From: SAR202 cluster bacterium
GTDB taxonomy: Bacteria; Chloroflexota; Dehalococcoidia; Lucifugimonadales; GCA-2712585
Direction of reading: 5' to 3'
Length of the DNA: 64,000 nucleotides
Assembly (NCBI GenBank): GCA_016872285.1
Contig: VGZZ01000008.1
Span: 1-64,000 of the forward strand
Positions 57,487 to 64,000 of this stretch are shown one piece after another (the first letter of the stretch is position 1; each line of letters starts with the position of its first letter). Made by a program: the position numbers and the translations under genes. The notes beneath the pieces were generated by a model, which saw only the letters and a list, made by a program, of their open reading frames with translations, was not told the DNA's origin and did not search any database.

Positions 57487-58626
57487 TTGCCCGGCGCTAG
57501 AAAGGGTCTTGTAGTCCTCGGCTCCACAGGCTCCATTGGGCGGCAGACCCTAGACACTGTCCGCGCCTTCCCGGACCACTTTCAGGTGGCCGGCCTTGCC
57601 GCCGGCAACAACGTCGACCTCCTCCAGCAGCAAATCGCCGAATTCAAGCCGTCAATGGTCTATTGCGCCAGGTCCCAGGACGCCAGGTCCATCGCCCAGG
57701 GCGCCAAGATTACCCCTATGGAGGAGATGGTCCGCAATCCAGGCGTAGATATAGTCATGGCCGGCACTGTGGGCAGGGCTGGCCTCCTCCCCACCATCAG
57801 CGCCCTCCAGGCTGGGCGGACCGTCTGCCTCGCCAACAAAGAGGTCATCATCATGGCCGGCGAGATGGTGACTAAGCTATCACGAAAGGGCGGCGCACTA
57901 CTGCCCGTGGACAGCGAGCCCAGCGCCATCTGGCAATGCCTCCAGGGCGAAGACCAGCCCATCCGGCGCCTCATCATCACCGCCTCCGGCGGCCCCTTCC
58001 GCAAGACCCCCCTGGCCGATCTCGAGAAGGTTTCACCTGAGCAGGCCCTCAAGCACCCCACCTGGAAGATGGGTAAGCGCATCACCATCGACTCCTCTAC
58101 CCTCATGAACAAAGGCTTCGAGGTCATAGAGGCCCGGTGGCTCTTCAACGTGGACTGGCCCCAAATCGAGGTCGTAGTCCACCCCCAAAGCCTGGTTCAC
58201 TCGATGGTCGAGTTCGCCGATGGTTCCGTGAAGGCCCAGGTCGGCCCCCCCGATATGCGGCTCCCTATCCAGTACGCCATGCTCTACCCTGAGCGCCGAC
58301 CCAATGAGTCTCTGCCCAGATTTGATATCACTGTGCCTACCAGCATGACTTTCGAGCCTCTGGACCCCGCCAGGTATCCCTGCTTCACCCTGGCGCTGGA
58401 AGCTGGCAAGAAGGGCGGCACCTATCCCGCCGTCCTCAGCGCCGCCGACGAGGTGGCCGTACAACTCTACCTTGATAATCGCATTCGTTTCACTGACATA
58501 CCTAAAGTTGTCGAGCGAACTCTAGAAGCCCACACTCCCTCCCCAGCCGACGACCTGGAAGCCATCCTTGGCGCCGATGACTGGGCCAGGGCGCGGGCTC
58601 GAGAAACCGCCGGGGTTAAATCATGA
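57487..58626 (+). CDS. dxr: 1-deoxy-D-xylulose 5-phosphate reductoisomerase
   Basis: 379 residues from TTG. NADPH motif G-S-T-G-S-I-G near 11-17; substrate and metal loop D-S-E-P-S-A-I-W-Q near 138; H-P-T-W-K-M-G-K near 190; S-S-T-L-M-N-K-G near 205 and V-H-P-Q-S near 232. It makes MEP from DXP, committing carbon to isoprenoids. In the D-S-E-H-S/N-A loop of most enzymes the His (E. coli H153) is Pro here; the other active-site His residues are kept. Overlaps rseP by 4 nt. Confidence 0.95.
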   Translation: MPGARKGLVVLGSTGSIGRQTLDTVRAFPDHFQVAGLAAGNNVDLLQQQIAEFKPSMVYCARSQDARSIAQGAKITPMEEMVRNPGVDIVMAGTVGRAGLLPTISALQAGRTVCLANKEVIIMAGEMVTKLSRKGGALLPVDSEPSAIWQCLQGEDQPIRRLIITASGGPFRKTPLADLEKVSPEQALKHPTWKMGKRITIDSSTLMNKGFEVIEARWLFNVDWPQIEVVVHPQSLVHSMVEFADGSVKAQVGPPDMRLPIQYAMLYPERRPNESLPRFDITVPTSMTFEPLDPARYPCFTLALEAGKKGGTYPAVLSAADEVAVQLYLDNRIRFTDIPKVVERTLEAHTPSPADDLEAILGADDWARARARETAGVKS

Positions 58627-59678
58627 TCTTTATCCTTCAACTTCTTGCTCTGATAGTTATCCTGGTAGTCATCCACGAGCTAGGCCACTTTGTCACCGCC
58701 AAGCTCTTTGGCATCAAAGTCAACGAGTTCGGCGTCGGCTTCCCCCCCAAGCTCTGGGGCGTTAAAAAGGGCGAGACTGAATACACCATCAACGCGGTGC
58801 CCCTCGGCGGCTTCGTGAAGCTGGAAGGCGAGAACGACCCATCTCACCCCAGAAGCCTGGCCGCCAAGCCCCCCTGGCAGCGGGCCATTGTCCTGGCCTC
58901 CGGCTCCTTCATGAACGCCGTCCTGGCCATCGCCATCTTCGCCGGCCTGTACATGGTCCCCCGCGACGTGCAGATAGGCGACGTCTTCGTGGATCAGGTG
59001 ACTCCTAACTCTCCCGCCGCCGCCGCGGGCCTTATGGCCGGTGACCAGGTCCTTTTCGCTGACGGAAAGGACATCGAAAGCGTCAGCCACCTCGGCGCCA
59101 TCATCTCCCGCAATCTCGGCGAGGACATGGACGTAACCGTGCAGCGGGGTGGTCAGACCTTAGAGACCACAGTATCTCCTCGATGGGACCCGCCAGAAGG
59201 AGAAGGCCCCACGGGCGTTGTCCTTCGACTCGAAAACGCCACCATAGTCGAGCGTTCCGACCCTTTCTGGGAAGCTATCCCCAAGGGCTTCAAGGAGGTG
59301 GGCACCGTCCTGTCGGTTACCTGGAACGCCCTGACTAGCTGGGTTGGCGGCGATGCCCCTGTCCCATTCTCCGGCCCTGTAGGCATCGTTCGCGGCACCC
59401 AGGAGGTGGTTGATGAAGGCGGCGCGCTGGTGCTTATCCCCCTGGCCGCCCTCCTCAGCGTCAGCCTCGCCATCTTTAACATCCTCCCCATACCCGCCCT
59501 CGATGGCGGCCGCCTCCTCTTCGTCATCATTGAGTTCGTTCGTGGCGGCAAACGTATCCCGCCGGAAAAAGAAGGTCTCGTCCACATGATAGGTTTCGCC
59601 CTTTTAATCGCCATGGTGCTGGTGATAAGCTACAACGACATCACCAAAATCATCCGCGGAGAAAGCTTCATTAGATAG
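58623..59678 (+). CDS. rseP: RIP metalloprotease (site-2 protease)
   Basis: 351 residues, ATGA overlap with dxr. The first transmembrane helix carries zinc motif H-E-L-G-H at residues 18-22. A PDZ domain spans about 115-200 (V-T-P-N-S-P-A-A-A-A-G-L). The third zinc ligand lies in L-D-G-G-R-L-L near 292. It cleaves membrane-embedded anti-sigma factors or signal peptides. Probably the last gene of the main operon. Confidence 0.95.
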   Translation: MIFILQLLALIVILVVIHELGHFVTAKLFGIKVNEFGVGFPPKLWGVKKGETEYTINAVPLGGFVKLEGENDPSHPRSLAAKPPWQRAIVLASGSFMNAVLAIAIFAGLYMVPRDVQIGDVFVDQVTPNSPAAAAGLMAGDQVLFADGKDIESVSHLGAIISRNLGEDMDVTVQRGGQTLETTVSPRWDPPEGEGPTGVVLRLENATIVERSDPFWEAIPKGFKEVGTVLSVTWNALTSWVGGDAPVPFSGPVGIVRGTQEVVDEGGALVLIPLAALLSVSLAIFNILPIPALDGGRLLFVIIEFVRGGKRIPPEKEGLVHMIGFALLIAMVLVISYNDITKIIRGESFIR

Positions 59679-59727
59679 AACCATTCCATTTCTTTCGACT
59701 TCACTGGGCCCTAGGTGTCTCCTCTCA

Positions 59728-59840
59728 TCAGGTTCCCCTTCTTCTCCTATTGCAAAGGAGAAGAAGGGGTTAGGGGATGATGAGGTGATCCTACATTTCC
59801 TTCCCCTTCCAGCAGGAAGGGGATAAAAGGGATGGTATTC
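59728..59840. repeat. composite double-hairpin repeat (copy A12)
   Basis: Module 1 CCCCTTCTTCTCCT/AGGAGAAGAAGGGG with the ATTGCAA loop, as in copy A2; module 2 CCCCTTCC-AGCA-GGAAGGGG as in A1. Modules of the two classes are thus combined, which shows they shuffle. Confidence 0.8.
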
Positions 59841-59883
59841 CGATTACAAACGACACTTTTTATACGATGCCAAGATATCCCAT

Positions 59884-59892
59884 TGGTATAAT
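59884..59892 (+). promoter_or_regulatory. extended -10 promoter of ispG
   Basis: TGG followed by a perfect TATAAT (59887-59892), 28 nt before the ATG. No recognisable -35 box, as usual for extended -10 promoters. AAGGA at 59907 is the ribosome binding site. Confidence 0.55.
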
Positions 59893-59919
59893 GTTCACGC
59901 CCCCCCAAGGACAAAATGA

Positions 59920-61047
59920 ATGACTAAACGCAGAGTCACCAAGGCCATCTACGTCGGCAATGTCAAAATCGGCGGCGACGCCCCCATCGCCGTCCAGTCC
60001 ATGACCAAGACCGACACCCGCAACGTGGCCGCCACCGTCAGCCAGATTAAAGGCCTGGAAGAGGTGGGCTGCGACATCATTCGATGCGCCGTGCCGGACA
60101 TGGAAGCGGCCAAGGCCCTGGCCGAAATCAAGAAGCAGATTAAAATACCCCTCGTCGCCGATATCCATTTCCACTACCAGCTCGCATTAGAAGCCCTTCG
60201 AAGCGGCGTGGACGCCCTCCGCCTCAACCCCGGCAACATTCGAGACCCCGAGCGAGTTAAAGAGGTGGTCCGAGCCGCCAAAGAACGCCAGGTCCCCATA
60301 CGCATCGGTGTCAACTTCGGCAGCCTGCCCCCCGTCGGCGGCATCGGCAAGTCCCGAGGCTTCTCCCGCGTCATGGACATGGTCAACCAGCTCCCCAAGG
60401 CTGGCGAGGCCGTCGAAGGCGACTACACCGCCGTCGACCACATGGTCGCCACCGGCCTCTGGGAAATCGGCCTCCTTGAGTCCCTGGACTTCGATCTTAT
60501 CAAGATATCCCTCAAAGCCTTCGACGTCCCCACCACCATCCAGGCTTACCAGCGCCTGGCTGCCATGGTCCCCTACCCGCTTCACCTCGGCATCACCGAG
60601 GCCGGCACCGTCAAGTCCGGCTCCATCCGCAGCGCCATCGGTCTCGGCTATCTCCTCTACCAAGGCATCGGCGATACCATCCGCGTCTCACTCAGCGGCG
60701 ACTCGCGAGAGGAGGTCACCGCCGGCTACGAGATTCTGAAGTCCCTCAACCTCCGCCAGAAAGGCGCCACCCTGGTGGCCTGCCCTAGCTGCGGCCGCGC
60801 CGACGTGGACGTTATCAAGCTATCCAACACCGTCGACGAGATGCTCAAAAAAGTGAACAAGAACATCAAAGTGGCCGTCATGGGCTGCGAAGTCAACGGC
60901 CCCGGCGAAGCCAAGGACGCCGACATAGGCATCGCCGCCGGCGCGGGCCGCGCCATCATCTTCCGCAAGGGGCAAAAGGTGAAAGTCGTGCCCGCTGCTG
61001 AAATGCTGACCGCACTCATGGAAGAGGTGGAGAAAGCCCCCGCCTAG
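59920..61047 (+). CDS. ispG: 4-hydroxy-3-methylbut-2-enyl diphosphate synthase
   Basis: 375 residues, the short bacterial form. TIM barrel opening with G-D-A-P-I-A-V-Q-S-M-T-K-T near 18-30; D-I-H-F-H-Y near 84-89; C-terminal [4Fe-4S] ligands in C-P-S-C-G near 288 and G-C-E-V-N-G-P-G near 322. It converts MEcPP to HMBPP, the penultimate MEP-pathway step, so its place beside dxr and uppS is sensible. It has its own promoter. Confidence 0.96.
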   Translation: MTKRRVTKAIYVGNVKIGGDAPIAVQSMTKTDTRNVAATVSQIKGLEEVGCDIIRCAVPDMEAAKALAEIKKQIKIPLVADIHFHYQLALEALRSGVDALRLNPGNIRDPERVKEVVRAAKERQVPIRIGVNFGSLPPVGGIGKSRGFSRVMDMVNQLPKAGEAVEGDYTAVDHMVATGLWEIGLLESLDFDLIKISLKAFDVPTTIQAYQRLAAMVPYPLHLGITEAGTVKSGSIRSAIGLGYLLYQGIGDTIRVSLSGDSREEVTAGYEILKSLNLRQKGATLVACPSCGRADVDVIKLSNTVDEMLKKVNKNIKVAVMGCEVNGPGEAKDADIGIAAGAGRAIIFRKGQKVKVVPAAEMLTALMEEVEKAPA

Positions 61048-61049
61048 CC

Positions 61050-61412
61050 ATGCCCACCCTCTGGCCCCCCCGCGCCACCTTCGAAAACGTCCGACCTGGC
61101 GACACCTTCCCCATCCTCATAAAATTCGTCCCGCCGTCCCTCTCCCAGGCATCCGACAGCCTCAACCCCCAATCCCTCATCGCCGTCTACGTGTCCGAGC
61201 TATTGCAAAAAGGCCTCCCTTCCCAAAAAGTGAAAGCATCCCTCGCTGCTGAGGTACAGCTAATCGGCCAGTTCACGACCCAGGATATTCTCACGCTGAC
61301 CGGCACCATCACGGCCAAAGACCCGCAGCAAAAATCCGTGGCTTATACCATTGAAGTCGCCACTCAGGAAAACCAAATCGTCGCCCGCGCCCAGGGACAG
61401 GTGACCTTCTAA
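61050..61412 (+). CDS. small hotdog-fold (MaoC-like) protein
   Basis: 120 residues, starting 2 nt after ispG. F-E-N-V-R-P-G-D-T-F-P near 11-21 and the ending I-V-A-R-A-Q-G-Q-V-T-F match the shape of MaoC-type dehydratase/acyl-CoA hydratase hotdog domains. The catalytic D-x-x-x-x-H motif is not visible, so it may be a non-catalytic or different thioester-binding member. Likely co-transcribed with ispG. Confidence 0.6.
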   Translation: MPTLWPPRATFENVRPGDTFPILIKFVPPSLSQASDSLNPQSLIAVYVSELLQKGLPSQKVKASLAAEVQLIGQFTTQDILTLTGTITAKDPQQKSVAYTIEVATQENQIVARAQGQVTF

Positions 61413-61504
61413 GTCCAACCCCATTTTGATATAAACGTTATTCAGAAGGACTTAGGCTATATCTCATCCGTGATGCGGAGGAGGCGCTTTAAGACCTCTT
61501 TCCC

Positions 61505-61623
61505 GTCTGGTTCTCCCCCTTCGGCCTGGAAGGCGAAGGGGGAGTTAGAGGGGGTTGTGGTTTCTGTTTCTCTTTCCCTCTTCTCCCGTAGTCGGGAGAA
61601 GAGGGATAAAGGGTGATGAGGGT
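61505..61623. repeat. composite double-hairpin repeat (copy A13)
   Basis: Module 1 CTCCCCCTTCG/CGAAGGGGGAG, linker AGAGGGGGTTGTGG, module 2 CCCTCTTCTCCCG/CGGGAGAAGAGGG, tail AAAGGGTGATGAGGG. Nearly identical to copy A11. Confidence 0.85.
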
Positions 61624-61675
61624 CTCCGAACCGAAACCAAGGCCCGCTTTTTAGTGCCAGAAGCGTGAGAACCCC

Positions 61676-61939
61676 CTAATTCCTCCCCAGCACCATATGA
61701 AACTCCAGCAGCCCCATCTCCCGCCCTCGCCGAATGGACTCCACGGCATACTCAACGCACATCCGCCCAAAACCCGGGTACTTCAGCACCGCCGACCCCA
61801 CATAAATCTTAGGCCTGAGGCCCGCCAGGTTTATCTCCATCCTCTCCTGGTCCGACTCGTCCATGACCAGGTCCACCGCCCTTCCGGCCATCTTCTCAAT
61901 CTTGCGATGCATCTTATCGAGAAACTCGTTATCGTTCAT
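61676..61939 (-). CDS. small conserved-looking protein of unknown function
   Basis: 87 residues. Helical N-terminus (F-L-D-K-M-H-R-K-I-E-K-M-A), a D-E-S-D-Q-E-R-M-E-I acidic stretch, then G-F-G-R-M-C-V-E-Y-A-V-E-S-I. No signal peptide or known motif. Codon use is like its neighbours, and it lies 50 nt from the next same-strand gene. No function assigned. Confidence 0.6.
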   Translation of the reverse strand: MNDNEFLDKMHRKIEKMAGRAVDLVMDESDQERMEINLAGLRPKIYVGSAVLKYPGFGRMCVEYAVESIRRGREMGLLEFHMVLGRN

Positions 61940-61991
61940 ACCCTGAAATCGCTTCGTAAGTTATAAGATGAGAATTCCCGTCCGCCCGCTA

Positions 61992-62738
61992 CTAACTGTA
62001 GCGCAAAAGCAGGTCGGCCAGCTCCCGCGGCTTATGCAGCATCGCCGCGTGACACGCTTCCAGCCGGTCGATCTCCACATATCCTAGCCCATGGGCCATG
62101 CGACGCTGCTCTTTGGGAGATATTAGCTTGTCCTGCTCAAGGACTATATAAGTTACCGGGAACTTTAACTCCAGCCCCTTTAAAGAAACCCGGCTTTTCA
62201 ACAGTCGAGTGGGAAGGGCCTGAAATCGCCCCACCACCTTGACGCTCTCCTCGTACGACATCCCGCTGCACCAGACATTATGTATCAGGAACTTAGGCAT
62301 CTTTACACCGCGACCGCCACCCAGCAAAGACTGAAGCATAAACGGCATCCGCACCAGCGGCGGTAAGACGCTCGCCGCCGACCTCCCCTCCTTGGGCAGC
62401 ACCCCGCCCACCAGCACCACTCGCCTTGGCGTCGACTCCAACGCCGATGCCGCCTTCAGCACCACCGGCGCCGCCACGCCATGCCCCACCAGCACCGGCT
62501 TTTGCAGCCCGTTATCCTTGACCAGCTTCACCAGCGCGTCCACACATTGCTGCAGGTTCATATCTGGACGCGCCTGGTTCTCCGCCACCCCAGCCGCGTT
62601 AACCGTAATCGCCTGCTCCACCGGCTCCCGAAGGTACAATCGAGGCGGGCTTATCGGCGGGGCCTTCATATAGCCCCATACCGGGCCCCAGGCCCAGCCG
62701 CCCAGCCCCGCGCCGGATACTAGAAGATAATCGCCCAT
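61992..62738 (-). CDS. alpha/beta-hydrolase-fold protein lacking the nucleophile serine (2)
   Basis: About 248 residues from the ATG at 62738 (GTG 62804 is an alternative). Fold: L-L-V-S-G-A-G-L-G-G-W-A-W near 5-17, elbow V-L-V-G-H-G-V-A-A near 96, V-L-E-Q-D-K near 204 with the acid, and C-H-A-A-M-L-H-K-P near 231 with the His. The elbow G-H-S-x-G has Gly for Ser (GGC, one base from AGC), as in the unrelated protein at 27111. It is therefore probably not a normal esterase. Confidence 0.78.
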   Translation of the reverse strand: MGDYLLVSGAGLGGWAWGPVWGYMKAPPISPPRLYLREPVEQAITVNAAGVAENQARPDMNLQQCVDALVKLVKDNGLQKPVLVGHGVAAPVVLKAASALESTPRRVVLVGGVLPKEGRSAASVLPPLVRMPFMLQSLLGGGRGVKMPKFLIHNVWCSGMSYEESVKVVGRFQALPTRLLKSRVSLKGLELKFPVTYIVLEQDKLISPKEQRRMAHGLGYVEIDRLEACHAAMLHKPRELADLLLRYS

Positions 62739-62847
62739 TAATCCTGCACCAGGCTTCTCTAAAATTGCCACACGAGATGATAACACGCCTTTTTTGTTAA
62801 GCACAGCGACTTACCCGTTCGCCTAAAATTAGACCGCCGGCCCACCC

Positions 62848-63999
62848 CTACGAAAAGGCCGCCCGCGCCGCCGTCAGCATCTCTCTCTCCTCCCCGGCCA
62901 GCACCGTCCGCGGGTCCAGCAGCACCATCCCATCCTCAATACGCCCCACCACCGGCGGGCGATGCCGCCGCAGCCGCGCCGCTACTCCGTCCGCCCCACC
63001 CTCAACCCCCTGACAGTCCAGCGCCACCGCCCACGACCGCAGCGTCTCCCCCGGCAGACTCCCTCCCCCAATTGCCGACACCGAGGGCACAACCTGTGCC
63101 CTCTCTCCCAACGTCCGCTTCCACCGTATAGCTCTGCGCTTTAACTCCGCCTCCGATGCAGCAATCATCGCCCACACCGGCACCTTGGATATAGCCTCTC
63201 CCTTGAGATAATGCAGCAGCGTCGCCGTAAGACCCGCCAGGCTCATCTTATCGATGCGTATAGCCCGAGCCAGCGGGTGACTCGACAGCCTGTCCACCAT
63301 CTCCTTCCGCCCCACAATTATCCCCGCCTGCGGCCCTCCCAGCAGCTTATCCCCCGAGAAAAATACCAGGTCGGCGCCGTCGCGGACGCTGTCCTGAGGC
63401 CGAGGCTCGTACGCCAGACCGTAAGGCCGCGTGTCCAGCAAACAGCCGCTCCCGATGTCATGCAGCGCCGGAATCCCACGCCTCTTGCCCAGCGCCACCA
63501 GCTCCGCCGTCTCCGGCGCGTGCGTGAACCCTACCACTCGAAAGTTGCTGGCATGGACTTTCAACAACGCCGCCGTGTTCTCGGAAATCGCCGATTCATA
63601 ATCGGCCACATACGTGCGGTTGGTCGTCCCCACCTCCACCAGCTTGGCACCGCTCTGCGCCAGCACCGACGGCACCCTGAACCCGCCTCCAATCTCCACT
63701 GCCTCTCCCCTGGAAACTATCACCTCCCTGCCCTGCGCTACCGCTGTCAGCCCCAGCAGCACCGCCGACGCGTTATTGTTCACCACCAGGCAAGCCTCAG
63801 CGCCAGTAAGCTGCTGCAAGATGGGTTGCAAATGCGCCTGCCGCGATCCCCTTCGTCCATCACCCAAATCCAACTCCAGGTTGCTATACCCCTGCGCCGC
63901 CTCCATCATCGCCTCAATGGCCTCTCGACTCAGAGGCGCCCTGCCCAGGTTGGTGTGTATGATGACGCCCGTCGCATTAATCGCCCTCCGTGGCTGCAC
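62848..63999 (-). CDS. selA: L-seryl-tRNA(Sec) selenium transferase, partial
   Basis: 383 residues visible; the gene runs off the window edge, so its N-terminus is missing (SelA is usually about 450-470). It converts seryl-tRNA(Sec) to selenocysteyl-tRNA(Sec) using selenophosphate. I-N-A-T-G-V-I-I-H-T-N-L-G-R-A-P-L near the visible start; A-L-H-D-I-G-S-G-C near 178; the PLP lysine in F-F-S-G-D-K-L-L-G-G-P-Q-A-G. Its presence implies the organism inserts selenocysteine, supporting the UGA reading at 51003. Confidence 0.93.
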   Translation of the reverse strand: MQPRRAINATGVIIHTNLGRAPLSREAIEAMMEAAQGYSNLELDLGDGRRGSRQAHLQPILQQLTGAEACLVVNNNASAVLLGLTAVAQGREVIVSRGEAVEIGGGFRVPSVLAQSGAKLVEVGTTNRTYVADYESAISENTAALLKVHASNFRVVGFTHAPETAELVALGKRRGIPALHDIGSGCLLDTRPYGLAYEPRPQDSVRDGADLVFFSGDKLLGGPQAGIIVGRKEMVDRLSSHPLARAIRIDKMSLAGLTATLLHYLKGEAISKVPVWAMIAASEAELKRRAIRWKRTLGERAQVVPSVSAIGGGSLPGETLRSWAVALDCQGVEGGADGVAARLRRHRPPVVGRIEDGMVLLDPRTVLAGEEREMLTAARAAFS

Positions 64000-64000
64000 C

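Overview
The window looks like a chromosomal segment of a high-GC, uncultured bacterium of the Chloroflexota, most likely Dehalococcoidia / SAR202-like. This is inference from gene content: a short EF-Ts, expanded families of flavin monooxygenases, short-chain dehydrogenases, GMC oxidoreductases and CaiB/BaiF CoA-transferases, and Cys-Gly-Gly lipoproteins. No rRNA or tRNA gene is present to confirm it. Most genes favour C-ending codons; a few with mixed codon use (NHL lipoprotein, VapBC pair, the 28.7 kb unknown gene) look acquired.

Layout. 0.1-9 kb: rpsU, a HAD hydrolase, an NHL-repeat lipoprotein, a decayed transposase, an MBL hydrolase, a zinc alcohol dehydrogenase, a luciferase-like monooxygenase (LLM) and glutamate dehydrogenase. 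9-13.3 kb, minus strand: three paralogous GOLD/emp24-like lipoproteins beside a peptide-type ABC substrate-binding lipoprotein. 13.5-19.5 kb: three SDRs, a second LLM and an orphan OmpR-type response regulator. 19.6-26.6 kb: four tandem GMC oxidoreductases, minus strand. 27-30.9 kb: an alpha/beta-hydrolase-like protein lacking the nucleophile serine, a cytochrome c lipoprotein, an unknown Cys-cluster protein and an amidohydrolase. 31.4-37.7 kb: an acyl-CoA cluster (enoyl-CoA hydratase, two acyl-CoA dehydrogenases, two CoA-transferases). 37.7-38.5 kb: a VapBC-type toxin-antitoxin pair with a palindromic operator. 38.6-45.7 kb: a second amidohydrolase, a three-subunit molybdenum hydroxylase with a MoaD-like protein, a SnoaL-like protein and an MFS transporter. 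45.9-50.3 kb: a giant Lhr-type helicase. 50.7-52.9 kb: a thioredoxin-fold lipoprotein and an aminotransferase. 53.1-61.4 kb: the core operon rpsB-tsf-pyrH-frr-uppS-cdsA-dxr-rseP, then ispG and a small hotdog protein. 61.7-64 kb: a small unknown protein, another serine-less alpha/beta-hydrolase and selA, cut by the window edge.

The most interesting result is a probable selenoprotein that ordinary gene calling splits in two. In the thioredoxin-fold lipoprotein (50692-51552, minus) an in-frame TGA sits exactly where the first cysteine of the W-C-x-x-C motif belongs (reading W-U-P-H-C). Reading frame and homology-like sequence continue for 102 codons beyond it, a perfect 7-bp hairpin lies 10 nt downstream as a bacterial SECIS should, and selenocysteine synthase (selA) lies 11 kb away.

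The second theme is repeats. Almost every intergenic gap between accessory genes holds a composite element of two hairpins separated by a conserved linker. The stems vary in sequence with matched changes on both arms, while the linker and tail are conserved. Other short repeats occur between genes and sometimes inside these elements; one sits in frame inside the helicase gene. No CRISPR array or intact insertion sequence was seen.
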